From Runella limosa DSM 17973 (GTDB taxonomy: Bacteria; Bacteroidota; Bacteroidia; Cytophagales; Spirosomataceae), in the NCBI RefSeq assembly GCF_000482465.1, contig NZ_KI519426.1, positions 251,662 through 315,661 on the forward strand: DNA of 64,000 nucleotides. Direction: 5' to 3'. Positions 46,703-56,163 of this stretch are shown one piece after another. The notes below the pieces were generated by a model. That model did no database searches. It was given only the letters and a program-made list of their open reading frames with translations, and was not told the DNA's origin. The stretch's first letter is position 1. Every line of letters starts with the position of its first letter. The position numbers and the translations under genes were made by a program.

Positions 46703-47926
46703 TTATAGACCCAACGATTTCAATACTTCAGTCACTTTCGCTGCTGCTTCTTTGAATTCGATGGCCGAGAAAACTTGCAAACCAGATTCATTGATGATGC
46801 GAGCACCTTCTTCGGCGTTGGTTCCTTGCAAACGAACGATGATAGGTACTGGAATGTTACCAATCGCTTTGTAAGCTTCAACAACCCCCGTTGCAACGCG
46901 GTCGCAACGAACGATACCACCAAAGATGTTGATTAAGATGGCTTTTACGTTCGGGTCTTTCAAGATGATACGGAAACCAGCTTCAACCGTTTTTGCGTTA
47001 GCACCACCACCTACGTCCAAGAAGTTTGCAGGTTCACCACCCGACAATTTGATAAGATCCATGGTAGCCATTGCCAAACCAGCACCGTTTACCATACAAC
47101 CCACGTTTCCGTCAAGTTTTACGTAGTTAAGGTTGCTTTCTCCAGCTTCTACTTCCAAAGGATCTTCTTCGTTAGTATCGCGCATGTTAGCAAGGTCAGC
47201 GTGGCGGATGAGCGCATTGTCATCAAGGTTTACTTTGGCGTCAACGGCTAAGATTTTATCATCCGAAGTTTTCAACACAGGGTTGATTTCAAACATGGCT
47301 GCATCCGATTCGATGTACGCACTGTAAAGTGCCGAAACAAATTTTACCATTTCTTTGAAAGCATTGCCAGTAAGACCAAAGGCAAACGCAATTTTGCGGG
47401 CTTGGAATCCTTGCAAACCTACGCGGGGATCAACCCACTCTTTGATGATCTTTTCTGGCGAGTGTTCGGCCACTTCTTCAATGTCCATTCCACCTTCAGT
47501 ACTTGCCATGATAACTGGGCAACCTTTGGCGCGGTCAAGAAGAATTGACATGTAAAACTCTTTCGGCTCAGAAGCTCCAGGATAGTAAGCATCCTCTGCC
47601 AAGAAAATCTTGTTTACTTTTTTTCCTTCTGGGCCAGTTTGGTGCGTCACCAACACGTGTCCGAGGAGGTTAGTAGCTGTTTCACGAGCTTGGTCAGGTG
47701 ATTTTACCACTTGAACGCCGCGTTGTTCGCTACCAACAATTTGACCCTTTCCGCGTCCACCTGCGTGGATTTGAGATTTAATAACGACAAACTTAGAATT
47801 TGTACGTTCTGCAATAGTGCGGTAGGCTTCTACTGCGCGTTCTGGGGTATCAACCACGATGCCGTCTTGGACTCTGACACCGTATTTTTTGAGTATTTCT
47901 TTTCCTTGGTACTCGTGGATGTTCAT
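46703..47926 (-). CDS. sucC: Succinate-CoA ligase (ADP-forming) subunit beta
   Basis: 407 residues. An ATP-grasp N-terminal half starts [17 protein letters not shown], the family signature. The CoA-ligase half has [15 protein letters not shown] and [14 protein letters not shown], then [10 protein letters not shown]. It makes ATP from succinyl-CoA in the tricarboxylic acid cycle together with an alpha subunit encoded elsewhere (sucD is not in the window). It is a single gene with its own terminator. Confidence 0.95.
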   Translation of the reverse strand: MNIHEYQGKEILKKYGVRVQDGIVVDTPERAVEAYRTIAERTNSKFVVIKSQIHAGGRGKGQIVGSEQRGVQVVKSPDQARETATNLLGHVLVTHQTGPEGKKVNKIFLAEDAYYPGASEPKEFYMSILLDRAKGCPVIMASTEGGMDIEEVAEHSPEKIIKEWVDPRVGLQGFQARKIAFAFGLTGNAFKEMVKFVSALYSAYIESDAAMFEINPVLKTSDDKILAVDAKVNLDDNALIRHADLANMRDTNEEDPLEVEAGESNLNYVKLDGNVGCMVNGAGLAMATMDLIKLSGGEPANFLDVGGGANAKTVEAGFRIILKDPNVKAILINIFGGIVRCDRVATGVVEAYKAIGNIPVPIIVRLQGTNAEEGARIINESGLQVFSAIEFKEAAAKVTEVLKSLGL

Positions 47927-48030
47927 ACTATTATTAGGTGAGTGTTTGTTTTTTTTTAGTTTGGCCGTGCCAAATTACACAAAAGTTTTAACTTGGTTAT
48001 TGAATTTCGGCATATAATTCAGCGTTATTT

Positions 48031-48771
48031 GTGAAACTAACCCTCAATGTCTTGCTAAAACGTCTCCTTTATAAATTCTGGAAATACCGTTTTATGGTAT
48101 CTGAGCCCCCAATTATTACCATGCAGGGGCTATATCCGCTACTTTTGCTCTTGTTGTTGAGTATGGTGGCCTTGACATACCACATGGTCAGAATTCAGTT
48201 CAAAGAAGCAGTCGATTTTTCAATGGATTGGAATTTGTTTTTGAGCTGGATTCCCCTAATCGTCGCTTTTATCGTGGACATCACTGTCAAACGTTTTCAT
48301 CGTTGGTACGTATGGGTGGGGCTGTGGAGTGTGGTCTGGATTTTATTTTTCCCCAATGCACCTTACATGATTACGGACTTGGTGCATTTGTCGGTGGACA
48401 TGGGTAGCGATCTCACTTGGCATGATATGATTATGCTTTTTTTCTACGCCGAAGTGAGTTTGTTCAACGGGCTTGTCTCGGTGTATTGGATGCACCGCAG
48501 TTGGCAAAAAACGTATTCCAAGCTCATCGGAAATATCCTACTTCTGGTTAGCTTTCCTTTGGCAGGTTTTGGAATTTATTTAGGAAGAGTTCGTCGGTGG
48601 AACAGTTGGGACATCTTGCATAATCCGCAGGAACTGTTCAATGCCATTTGGCAAAGCCTCACCGACCGAACGGCACTCATACTTAGCTTGGAGATTGGGG
48701 TATTGCTCGGAATGCTCTACTTGGTTCTTTGGGCGTTGCTTCGTTTTAGAGTTCGACATATCAATGACTAA
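48031..48771 (+). CDS. DUF1361 family membrane protein
   Basis: 246 residues from a GTG at 48031; ATGs at 48094 and 48121 are possible and would shorten the N-terminus by 21 or 30 residues. About seven membrane helices. The segment WILFFPNAPYMITDLVHL is the hallmark of DUF1361. The function is unknown. The gene is divergent from sucC and convergent with the DeoR regulator. Confidence 0.82.
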   Translation: MKLTLNVLLKRLLYKFWKYRFMVSEPPIITMQGLYPLLLLLLLSMVALTYHMVRIQFKEAVDFSMDWNLFLSWIPLIVAFIVDITVKRFHRWYVWVGLWSVVWILFFPNAPYMITDLVHLSVDMGSDLTWHDMIMLFFYAEVSLFNGLVSVYWMHRSWQKTYSKLIGNILLLVSFPLAGFGIYLGRVRRWNSWDILHNPQELFNAIWQSLTDRTALILSLEIGVLLGMLYLVLWALLRFRVRHIND

Positions 48772-48777
48772 TGGAGT

Positions 48778-48810
48778 AACCTCCCGAAAGTTTTGCACTT
48801 TCGGGAGGTT
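48778..48810. terminator. Hairpin of the CTTCCCGAAAGTT family
   Basis: A 14-bp perfect stem (AACCTCCCGAAAGT and its complement) with a five-base loop. It reaches into the last two bases of the DeoR gene and serves both convergent genes. Confidence 0.75.
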
Positions 48811-49558
48811 AGTTCAGAATTTGTACTCCAGCCTTCGAAAATGCTTGGATGACCTCCGAATCTTGTTCATCAGTAACCAGAACATCTATTATTGACAAAG
48901 GAGCAAAAGTTAGGTATTTATCTTTTCCCAGTTTTGAAGAATCACACAGCAAATAAGTGACTTGGGCATTGGCTGCCATCGAGAGCGTCATTTCTGCTTC
49001 TTTTTCGCTGACCGCACTGAGTCCTTTTTCAACTGAAATTCCCCCAACTCCTAAAAAAGCCTTATCGGCTTGGTAGCGTCGAACATGTTCGGTAGCCATG
49101 GTGCCGTGGACAGCTTGTCGCTCTGGATCTACTTCTCCACCAATTAAATTGACCGAAACTGCGCTGTTGAGAAGTTCGTGGACAACAGGTAATGAATTGG
49201 TAATGACCTTAATGCGCTTGTCCCGAATAAAGCTGCACATCCTAAAAACGGTACTTCCACAATCCATAAAAATAACGTCTCCGTCTTGGATTTGTGCCGC
49301 TGCAATGCGACAAATGTGGTCTTTCTTCTCGGCATTTACGGCTGATTTTTGAACAAAACTGATTGGCTGGTTGACCAAGCTTAACCTCATAGCCCCTCCG
49401 TGGGTTCGATAAAGCAGGCCATCGGCGGCCATTGTTCCCAAATCACGACGCACCGTAATCTCCGAAGTCTCAAGAACTTGGGCCAATTCCTTGACGTCAA
49501 CGTCGCCTTTTTCATCCAGTATTTTAAGGATGATTTGCTTTCTGCTTTGATAACTCAT
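48809..49558 (-). CDS. DeoR/GlpR family transcriptional regulator
   Basis: 249 residues from the ATG at 49558; an upstream in-frame ATG at 49591 adds 11 residues that overlap the operator-like repeats. The N-terminal helix-turn-helix (about 5-55) has [35 protein letters not shown], the DeoR signature. The C-terminal sugar-phosphate sensor domain has the pattern [12 protein letters not shown] and LCDSSKLGK. It is divergent from nudK with tandem repeats between them. Confidence 0.88.
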   Translation of the reverse strand: MSYQSRKQIILKILDEKGDVDVKELAQVLETSEITVRRDLGTMAADGLLYRTHGGAMRLSLVNQPISFVQKSAVNAEKKDHICRIAAAQIQDGDVIFMDCGSTVFRMCSFIRDKRIKVITNSLPVVHELLNSAVSVNLIGGEVDPERQAVHGTMATEHVRRYQADKAFLGVGGISVEKGLSAVSEKEAEMTLSMAANAQVTYLLCDSSKLGKDKYLTFAPLSIIDVLVTDEQDSEVIQAFSKAGVQILN

Positions 49559-49580
49559 GGATTTTGTTTTGATTTGTTCA

Positions 49581-49610
49581 AAAATAATCAAAATAAATCA
49601 AAAATAATCA
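49581..49610. promoter_or_regulatory. Three tandem 10-bp repeats between DeoR and nudK, likely operator
   Basis: AAAATAATCA, AAATAAATCA and AAAATAATCA follow one another without gaps, so the period is one helical turn. They lie between the two divergent start codons. This is a plausible binding site for the DeoR-type regulator; that is inference. Confidence 0.55.
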
Positions 49611-49615
49611 TTTTT

Positions 49616-50194
49616 ATGAATCCCAACGTTCAAATCATTGAGGAAAAATTGCTTTCGGACAATTGGTACGTTCTCAAAAAAATCACGTTTGACTACCAAA
49701 ATAAGTCGGGCGAATGGCAACGGCAGTCGCGAGAGGCGTATGACCGTGGCAATGGCGCGGTGATTTTGTTGTACCATCCCACCAACAAAACGGTGATTTT
49801 GACGCGTCAATTCCGAATGCCTACCTACGTCAATGGAAACGAAACGGGAATGCTCATTGAAGCCTGCGCGGGGCTGTTGGACAAAGATAACGCAGAAGAT
49901 TGTATTCGTCGAGAAACGGAAGAAGAAACAGGTTACCGTGTTTCGTCGGTACGGAAGGTTTTTGAAGCCTACATGTCACCTGGCTCAGTCACCGAAATTC
50001 TTTACTTTTTTGTGGCCGAATACGAAGCTACCATGAAAGTAAACGAAGGAGGAGGCGCCGCACACGAACAAGAAAATATAGAAGTGCTGGAGTTGCCGTT
50101 TGACCAAGCCCTAAATATGATAAAAACGGGGGAAATCAGGGATGGGAAGACAATAATGCTATTGCAATACGCGAAATTAGAAGGGTTGATTTGA
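49616..50194 (+). CDS. nudK: GDP-mannose pyrophosphatase NudK-like Nudix hydrolase
   Basis: 192 residues from the ATG at 49616, the usual length of NudK. The Nudix box is [21 protein letters not shown] with the REx2EExG core. The preceding [10 protein letters not shown] and the N-terminal [14 protein letters not shown] pattern fit NudK, which hydrolyses GDP-mannose to mannose-1-phosphate and GMP. It is divergent from the DeoR gene and probably regulated by it. Confidence 0.87.
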   Translation: MNPNVQIIEEKLLSDNWYVLKKITFDYQNKSGEWQRQSREAYDRGNGAVILLYHPTNKTVILTRQFRMPTYVNGNETGMLIEACAGLLDKDNAEDCIRRETEEETGYRVSSVRKVFEAYMSPGSVTEILYFFVAEYEATMKVNEGGGAAHEQENIEVLELPFDQALNMIKTGEIRDGKTIMLLQYAKLEGLI

Positions 50195-50222
50195 AAAATG
50201 TTCAATTTGGCCATTTGAAAAT

Positions 50223-50272
50223 GTGATAATTTGAAAATTTAATTTCGTAAACTTTAATTTTCAAATTATCAC
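50223..50272. terminator. Long hairpin between nudK and the sugar kinase
   Basis: A 17-bp perfect stem (GTGATAATTTGAAAATT and its complement) with a 16-base loop. A third copy of the right arm (ATTTTCAAATTATCC) follows at 50281-50295 and overlaps the end of the kinase gene. Confidence 0.65.
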
Positions 50273-50289
50273 CTTCATGAATTTTCAAA

Positions 50290-51135
50290 TTATCCTTTTT
50301 CCTTGTGGTAAAGGGTTAGTCCAGCGATGGGAGTTTCCATGATGTGCCCGATGGTCATGCCTTTGTCGGCGGCGGCGCGGCGTAGAATGTCGTTGTAATA
50401 AAAAGCGACCGAACCCACGAAGTGAATTTTGTGCTGGTTGTAATTGGGTAGCTTGGCGACGTACTTGTCCAAAAACTCGCCGAAGGCATCATAGACCAAT
50501 TGATAAGCAAAGGGGTGGTTTCGATTGTCAAAAAGAAATTTGGAAAAACTGGCGAAATAGCGGTTGGGAAACGGTTTTTTGTAGGCATTTTCCAATACGA
50601 TTTCGCGGGTAAGTCCATAACGTTTGGCAAATTTTTCGGCCAAGTCGGTCGGCATTTCTTTGTGTAAAAAGGCTAAAACGGCTTTCTTGCCTAAATGGCC
50701 GCCGCTACCTTCATCGCCGAGCCAAAAGCCGAACGAAGGAATTTTGTCAGCGATGTTTTCGCCGTCGTATAAGCAATTGTTGGAACCCGTTCCCAATATA
50801 CAAGCAATCCCCGCTTGGTGTCCACAAAGGCCACGGGCAGCCCCCAACATATCGCTATCGACTTCAATGAGGTGCGCGCTTGGAAAAACGGCCTGTAAGC
50901 CTCGACGAACGATGGCGCAAGGTTCTTCGCCCGCGCAGCCTGTGCCATAAAAGTAGATTTCGGTTACTTCGCCAACGATTGAAGGCAAAAGGTTTTGTCG
51001 AAGTTCGTTGGCAATAGAATCGGAATCTTGGAAATAGGGATTGAGGCCAATGGTTTTTGCCTGTTGGACATTTTTTTCGTTGTCGATAATTCGCCAGTCC
51101 GTTTTGGTCGAACCGCTGTCGGCAATTAATATCAT
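50290..51135 (-). CDS. BadF/BadG/BcrA/BcrD-type ATPase, probable N-acetylglucosamine kinase
   Basis: 281 residues. The ASKHA-type phosphate-binding segment is ILIADSGSTKTDW at the start. A second is GIACILGTGSNNCLYDG, then GDEGSGGHLGKKA. These match N-acetylglucosamine kinase-like proteins of Bacteroidota better than the CoA dehydratase activators, since the Fe-S cysteines are absent. It would phosphorylate amino sugars in the cytoplasm. Confidence 0.8.
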   Translation of the reverse strand: MILIADSGSTKTDWRIIDNEKNVQQAKTIGLNPYFQDSDSIANELRQNLLPSIVGEVTEIYFYGTGCAGEEPCAIVRRGLQAVFPSAHLIEVDSDMLGAARGLCGHQAGIACILGTGSNNCLYDGENIADKIPSFGFWLGDEGSGGHLGKKAVLAFLHKEMPTDLAEKFAKRYGLTREIVLENAYKKPFPNRYFASFSKFLFDNRNHPFAYQLVYDAFGEFLDKYVAKLPNYNQHKIHFVGSVAFYYNDILRRAAADKGMTIGHIMETPIAGLTLYHKEKG

Positions 51136-51236
51136 TCGGAGCTACGTTAGTGATGAAATGGAGGCTACAATAACGGCAGCAAAATTGGCTAATTCGTCGT
51201 CACGAACCAACTCTTTGAAAAAAATGTAATAAAGGA

Positions 51237-51284
51237 AAACCTATAAGGTTTGAAAAATCGACGAGTATGAAACCTTATAGGTTT
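51237..51284. repeat. 15-bp inverted repeat upstream of lipB
   Basis: AAACCTATAAGGTTT (51237-51251) and AAACCTTATAGGTTT (51270-51284) are perfect complements around an 18-base loop. They lie 15 bp before the lipB start, where they could affect its expression, or they may be a mobile hairpin. Confidence 0.65.
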
Positions 51285-51299
51285 AAAAGACGTAGCCCC

Positions 51300-52034
51300 A
51301 TGAATACGATTCAAAATAAAAAAGTACGTTTTGAGGACTTAGGAATGATTGATTACCAAGCAGCTTGGGATTACCAAGAAAAACTGCTTGCCGAAACGGT
51401 GTCTATCAAAACACAAAACCGCAAGTTATCAGTCGAAGAACAGCTAACGACGGCGAATCATTTGTTGTTTTGCCAGCACCCGCACGTATATACATTAGGT
51501 AAAAGCGGTCACCAAGAAAATTTATTGATGAACGACGAACAACTGAACGCAGCGGGAGCGCAATTTTATAAAATAAACAGGGGAGGAGACATCACGTACC
51601 ACGGGCCTGGGCAACTCGTCGGGTATCCTATTTTGGACTTGGAAAATTTCTTTACCGACATTCACAAATACATGCGAATCTTGGAAGAAGCCATCATTTT
51701 GACGTGCGCCGATTATGGACTTTCGGCAGGGAGAATCGACGGCTTGACGGGAGTTTGGTTGGGGCACGAAGATGGACAAAATCCCCGTAAAATTTGCGCG
51801 ATGGGTGTCAAATGCAGCCGCTGGGTGACCATGCACGGCTTTGCTTTTAACGTCAATACCGATTTGAACTTTTTTGGGAATATTATTCCCTGTGGTATTA
51901 GCGACAAAGCAGTCACTTCTTTGCAGCAGGAGCTTGGTCGAGAGTTGATGATGAGTGAAGTAGCGGAGAAATTAAAAGGGCATTTGGTAAGATTGTTTGA
52001 GATGGAGTTGGAGCTTATTTCACCCAAACTTTGA
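51300..52034 (+). CDS. lipB: Octanoyltransferase LipB
   Basis: 244 residues from the ATG at 51300; a start at 51267 lies inside the inverted repeat and is rejected. LipB moves octanoyl groups from acyl carrier protein to lipoyl domains. The signature RGGDITYHGPGQLVGYP is at about 98-114, and the active Lys/Cys segment is ICAMGVKCSRWVTMHGFAFNV. The last 20 bp overlap the end of the convergent P450 gene. Confidence 0.93.
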   Translation: MNTIQNKKVRFEDLGMIDYQAAWDYQEKLLAETVSIKTQNRKLSVEEQLTTANHLLFCQHPHVYTLGKSGHQENLLMNDEQLNAAGAQFYKINRGGDITYHGPGQLVGYPILDLENFFTDIHKYMRILEEAIILTCADYGLSAGRIDGLTGVWLGHEDGQNPRKICAMGVKCSRWVTMHGFAFNVNTDLNFFGNIIPCGISDKAVTSLQQELGRELMMSEVAEKLKGHLVRLFEMELELISPKL

Positions 52035-53340
52035 TGCCATTCATGGGCTTGAGCGTAATCAGTGGAAACATTTTGGGGTTGTGGGTGTTATCGGGTACGA
52101 ACGTGAATCGCTTGAGTAAGGATGCCAAAATCAGTTGCATTTCGATGAGGGCAAATTGCTGACCAATACAAATGCGTGGCCCTGCGCCAAAGGGTAAGTA
52201 TGCAAATTTAGGGCGATTTTTGACGTTTTCTGGGGTAAAATGGGAGGGATCAAAGGAAAGCGGATTGTGCCAAAATTCAGGGTTACGGTGAAGCTCGTAC
52301 ATGGGTAAAAATACAATGGTGCCCTTCCGAATTTCAAAACCTTCAATCACATCATCAGCGGTGGCTTCGCGGGCAACAGCCCAAGCGGGCGGAAATAACC
52401 GCAAGCCTTCTTCAACCACTTGACGAGTATAAGTGAGTTGCAACAGTTGTTCCCAAGTCGGGACAGTATCAAAAATGGCACATTCTTCCCTGATTTTTTG
52501 AACCATCTCTGGGTGTTTTGATAGCTCCAACAACAACCAATTGAGGCCGTTGGCAGAAGTTTCATGCCCTGCGGCAAACATCGTAATCGCTTCATCCCGA
52601 ACTTGTTGGTCATTCATTTGCTGACCCGTTTCTTCGTCGGTACAGTCGAGAAGCATTTGTAAAAGGTCATCTTGCGGCTGACCCGAAGCGCGTCGTTTTT
52701 CAATTATATCAAAAATGAGGCGATTAAAATAGCTCAAATCGGCTCTAAAACGGCGATTGGCGCCGTTGATTGCCATCCAAGGCTTGAGAAAAGGCTTTCG
52801 AATATTGGCAATGATAAATTCTTGGGTACGATTGATTTGCTGATAAATCGTTGCTTTATCTTCGTTAGTAATGGTGGTAAACAAGGTTCTGAGTGCAATG
52901 TCAGCAGTGATGGCCATCATTTTTTCGTCGAGGTCGATGGCTGATTGGTTTCGGTTCGTTTCAAAATCTTTGACAAACTGAGCGGTTAATTCTGTCATAA
53001 TTTGGTACAACCCTAGCATTCGTTCACGGTGAAAAACGGGTTGAATGAGCCGTCGTTGACGCAGCCAAAAATCCCCTTCGCTTGTGAGTAATCCCTTCCC
53101 TAGTACCTTGCTCAATTCGGTAAAAGCACTTCCTTTGGCATATCCACGGTGGTTTTGCTGGAGAACATGCCTAAAAAAAGCAGGGTCACGAGAAAAGACA
53201 ATATCCCGAAACAAGTGTAATCGAAAGGTGTTTCCACAAGTCGAAAATCCACTTCGAATAAAGGTCAATGGATCTTTGGCAAACCGAAGTGGAGTAGCCA
53301 GAGCAATAAAGCTGGGTTGGTAGGTAGGGACTGTGGGCAT
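52015..53340 (-). CDS. Cytochrome P450
   Basis: 441 residues from the ATG at 53340; an upstream in-frame ATG at 53370 adds ten residues of no clear value. The heme ligand is C391 in FGAGPRICIG. The I-helix motif AGHETSANGL and the ExxR motif EEGLRLFPPAW are present. No reductase is fused or adjacent. The substrate is unknown. Its 3' end overlaps lipB by 20 bp on the opposite strand. Confidence 0.9.
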   Translation of the reverse strand: MPTVPTYQPSFIALATPLRFAKDPLTFIRSGFSTCGNTFRLHLFRDIVFSRDPAFFRHVLQQNHRGYAKGSAFTELSKVLGKGLLTSEGDFWLRQRRLIQPVFHRERMLGLYQIMTELTAQFVKDFETNRNQSAIDLDEKMMAITADIALRTLFTTITNEDKATIYQQINRTQEFIIANIRKPFLKPWMAINGANRRFRADLSYFNRLIFDIIEKRRASGQPQDDLLQMLLDCTDEETGQQMNDQQVRDEAITMFAAGHETSANGLNWLLLELSKHPEMVQKIREECAIFDTVPTWEQLLQLTYTRQVVEEGLRLFPPAWAVAREATADDVIEGFEIRKGTIVFLPMYELHRNPEFWHNPLSFDPSHFTPENVKNRPKFAYLPFGAGPRICIGQQFALIEMQLILASLLKRFTFVPDNTHNPKMFPLITLKPMNGIKVWVK

Positions 53341-53675
53341 GCTTGTAAGGCAAATATTGAATGTGCCCAAATGTACTGTAGGTTTGGGAGTTTTGACAAT
53401 AATGCGCTTTAAAATCTTTTAACTTAGGGCTAATTATAGTAAAGGAGCTTTTACCTTTTATAAATAAGGTGAATCTTATAAGAATATTTAAGATATACCT
53501 AAACGGCAGTTTTGTGAATTTTGGTATATCTTATTTTCTGTTAAAAAATTTATTTGTACACTGATTTAATAATTATAAATTTGCATTTGTAATTATTCGT
53601 TAAATGAATATCAAAACACTGGTTTTTTGAATTTATTTGGCAATTAAAATAAATGATTTTATACAGTTTTAACAA
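53341..53675. other. 335-bp AT-rich intergenic region
   Basis: No gene is seen. It is very AT-rich and marks the change from housekeeping DNA to the lower-GC accessory region. It may hold the promoters of the P450 and of the C1q-like gene. Confidence 0.5.
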
Positions 53676-54308
53676 ATGTCACAAATGAGAATTTTTTTTA
53701 CTTTATTTTTCTTCGTTTTACTTAATTCAGTATTTGGACAATCATCACAAATAACACCCAATGGGGTTGTCATTCCTTCAGTAACAACTTTTCCAGTAGG
53801 TTCTTCGGGTAGCCTAGTATTTAAAGTTCCCGAAAATGCGCTATTTACGTATGATGGTACGTCGTGGAAGCAGTTACAAGTAGTTTCTCAAGAGGGGTTT
53901 TCAAGCTCTATAGGTTCATATAATAATTGTTGTACTTATCCTAATAGCCCTTCTAATGTATATCTAAATACCCCAAGTTTTCAATTAGGGAATGGGGTTT
54001 TCTCAAATAATTCATATAAAGTTGATAAAAGCGGGTTGTATCAATTTTCGGCATCATTTACGACAAGTACATTTGATTCAACCCCAACCAACTTCTTTTT
54101 AACGATTTATATTTTTAAAAATAATAACATGATTAGGCTTAACTCTTTCAATAACCAATCCTCGGCTATGAATTCTACCTCTCAGTGCTCTGATTTTATA
54201 TATCTTAACTCAGGGGATATAATTCAAATGAAAATTGCGCATAATTATACAGGTGGTATGGGACCCAATCCAATTGGTTCATTTTTTAGTTTAATAAAAA
54301 TGTACTAG
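53676..54308 (+). CDS. Secreted C1q/TNF-like jelly-roll protein
   Basis: 210 residues. Signal peptide about 1-22 (ending VFGQ). A short N-terminal region has GSLVFKVPENALFTYDGTSWKQL, a pattern common in Bacteroidota surface proteins. A C-terminal domain (about 80-210) resembles C1q: YKVDKSGLYQFSASF, then FIYLNSGDIIQMKI, ending GSFFSLIKMY. It lies just upstream of the toxin cassettes. Whether it belongs to them is not known. Confidence 0.6.
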   Translation: MSQMRIFFTLFFFVLLNSVFGQSSQITPNGVVIPSVTTFPVGSSGSLVFKVPENALFTYDGTSWKQLQVVSQEGFSSSIGSYNNCCTYPNSPSNVYLNTPSFQLGNGVFSNNSYKVDKSGLYQFSASFTTSTFDSTPTNFFLTIYIFKNNNMIRLNSFNNQSSAMNSTSQCSDFIYLNSGDIIQMKIAHNYTGGMGPNPIGSFFSLIKMY

Positions 54309-54364
54309 AAAGAAAAGTTAAGCCAAACTGGTTACTTGTTATAGTGTATTTTTGGCGCCGCTTG

Positions 54365-54468
54365 TACATTTACATCAAAGCTACCAATGCACAAGGACAG
54401 GAAGTTTCTAAACTTACTCGCGCTGCGGGCGGTGGTTTCCAGCCCGTTACGCTAATGCTAGTTGTGAG
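54365..54468 (+). pseudogene. Frameshifted 5' fragment of the toxin parent gene
   Basis: From 54371 one frame reads KATNAQGQEVSKLTRAAGGG and then FQPVTL. The next gene's frame continues with NASCEVFFTLSG. The two are out of register by one base near 54453, where one extra A would join them as VTLNASCE. This looks like the decayed 5' part of the same parent protein. Confidence 0.6.
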
Positions 54469-56115
54469 GTGTTCTTTACCCTCAGCGGTACACCTTGTGT
54501 GGTAAGAGACTACAGCACCGCCACTTGCCAAAACATCAGCATTAATGCCCCTACCCAAGGCAACAGCCTTAGTAATTTGGCCGTAGGCGATAGCTTCAAT
54601 GCTGCCGACTACACCATCACCGTGACCGAAGTAGCTCCCCCATCGGGCGGTCAGACGGGTCTGGCGGGGGGGGCTTGGAGTGGCCGTGGCTACGTAAGTG
54701 TGCTGCCGCCCATGGGTGTTACCCAAAATGTGGCCGTGACTTTCGACAACATTTCCATCAACGACTGCTACGAACTCGTTAATGGAAAAATTGAAACGGA
54801 GTATGATCCTAATAAAAGAGGGATTCTTGATTTAGGCGAAACAAAAACAAAGGATGTACTGGGAGAGGTAAGCGATTTACTAAGTCAATACAATGGGACT
54901 CAAAAAGAAAAAAATGAGATAGACAAGTTAATGGAAGAATTTAAATCTTCAATTGAAAAGAACCTTTCTATCTCAGAAGAAAATAAACAGTTAGCATTGC
55001 AAAAATATAATGAAGCCCTTACTTTGTGGACAACATTGAAAAATTGTAGCAATGCAGCCCCTAACCTTAGAAAATCAGTTGAATCAACTGAAGTTTGTCC
55101 TAATCCATCAGCAATCAGCGAAAAACTGTCTGAAAGTAACTTGTATATTCCTACAATTGAGGATTGGATGGAAAATTATGCCCCGGTATCCCCTGCTTGG
55201 CAAACAGATGGCCATTATGGCACAGTGTACTTAATTTGTTTAATGCTGGGAATAGAGGATGCAAAAAAAATTGCCGAAGCAGCAGAGTTTCCTGACAATG
55301 AACTAACCACAAATACTGCTATTTTAAAGACAACATGGTGGGATCCAGATTATCAGCGTTCAATGCATGCTCTTACATATGGTTTCCATAGTGATGAAGA
55401 ATTTAAAACTTGTTTAGAAATTATAAATACAGACAAATCAAATCTTTCTCAGTTAGGACTACTAATACACAAATATGGTGACACTTATTCCCATGTTGAT
55501 TTAAGATATAGACTTCAAAAATCACATTTACAAAGGCTATATGGTAAATTGCTTGAAACATCAATACCCATAGTTGATGATATTGGCAATGTTCTTAACT
55601 ATAAAGTTAAGTTAGATAGAACTTTTGAACATGAATATGTGGATGGAAGAAATGTTGGAGAAACTCCAGATTTAATAAGGACGGACGTGGATTTTTACCT
55701 GAAATATGTTCATAATCTTTCTGAGATACTTTCAGTACTTTTTAATAAAGACATAAAAAAGATGGATTATCATCTTTTTAGTAGATTGGCTAATTATGCG
55801 TTAAAACAAAAAGTTTCATTAATGGGGATTATACATTATGAAATAGCAAGATTAGAAAGCAAAAATAGCTTCATTTTACCTTATCCTATATTTAAATCAA
55901 ATGTAATGGCATTTGGACATCAACCTATAGCGTTAAAAGCCCTACAAACTGAAAGAGATAGATATGATAAATGGGTAGAGAATACAAAACGTTATATTGA
56001 AATAGACAGGCAACAAACAAACTTACGTTTAATTAGGAGGACAGTTTTAGAAACGATAGACCCTAAAGGTGATATAACCATTGAACATTCTTATGAAGCT
56101 AAATTTGAATGGTAA
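54469..56115 (+). CDS. Toxin-like cassette 1: phospholipase-fold C-terminal domain
   Basis: 548 residues from a GTG at 54469, with no signal peptide. Residues about 1-75 are a beta-rich domain with Cys (SGTPCVVRDYSTATC), then comes the shared header (about 72-110, SVLPPMGVTQNVAVTFDN). A helical pre-toxin part (about 120-200) precedes the C-terminal domain. There a DGHYGTVYLICLMLG segment (H249) and HKYGDTYSH (H334, D338, H342) give the H-x3-D-x3-H spacing of the zinc phospholipase C fold, also seen in the protein encoded at 12394. A membrane-damaging toxin is inferred. The candidate immunity gene follows after 48 bp and is a membrane protein. Confidence 0.65.
   Translation: MFFTLSGTPCVVRDYSTATCQNISINAPTQGNSLSNLAVGDSFNAADYTITVTEVAPPSGGQTGLAGGAWSGRGYVSVLPPMGVTQNVAVTFDNISINDCYELVNGKIETEYDPNKRGILDLGETKTKDVLGEVSDLLSQYNGTQKEKNEIDKLMEEFKSSIEKNLSISEENKQLALQKYNEALTLWTTLKNCSNAAPNLRKSVESTEVCPNPSAISEKLSESNLYIPTIEDWMENYAPVSPAWQTDGHYGTVYLICLMLGIEDAKKIAEAAEFPDNELTTNTAILKTTWWDPDYQRSMHALTYGFHSDEEFKTCLEIINTDKSNLSQLGLLIHKYGDTYSHVDLRYRLQKSHLQRLYGKLLETSIPIVDDIGNVLNYKVKLDRTFEHEYVDGRNVGETPDLIRTDVDFYLKYVHNLSEILSVLFNKDIKKMDYHLFSRLANYALKQKVSLMGIIHYEIARLESKNSFILPYPIFKSNVMAFGHQPIALKALQTERDRYDKWVENTKRYIEIDRQQTNLRLIRRTVLETIDPKGDITIEHSYEAKFEW
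54682..54799 (+). repeat. Header repeat, copy 1
   Basis: Shared block starting GGCCGTGGCTACGTAAG. This copy is almost identical to the others up to GTTAATGGAAAAATTGAA, then diverges earlier than the rest. Confidence 0.9.
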
Positions 56116-56163
56116 ATAGAGTCAAATAAACTTCAATCGCATATTAATTAAAATTTTAACACA

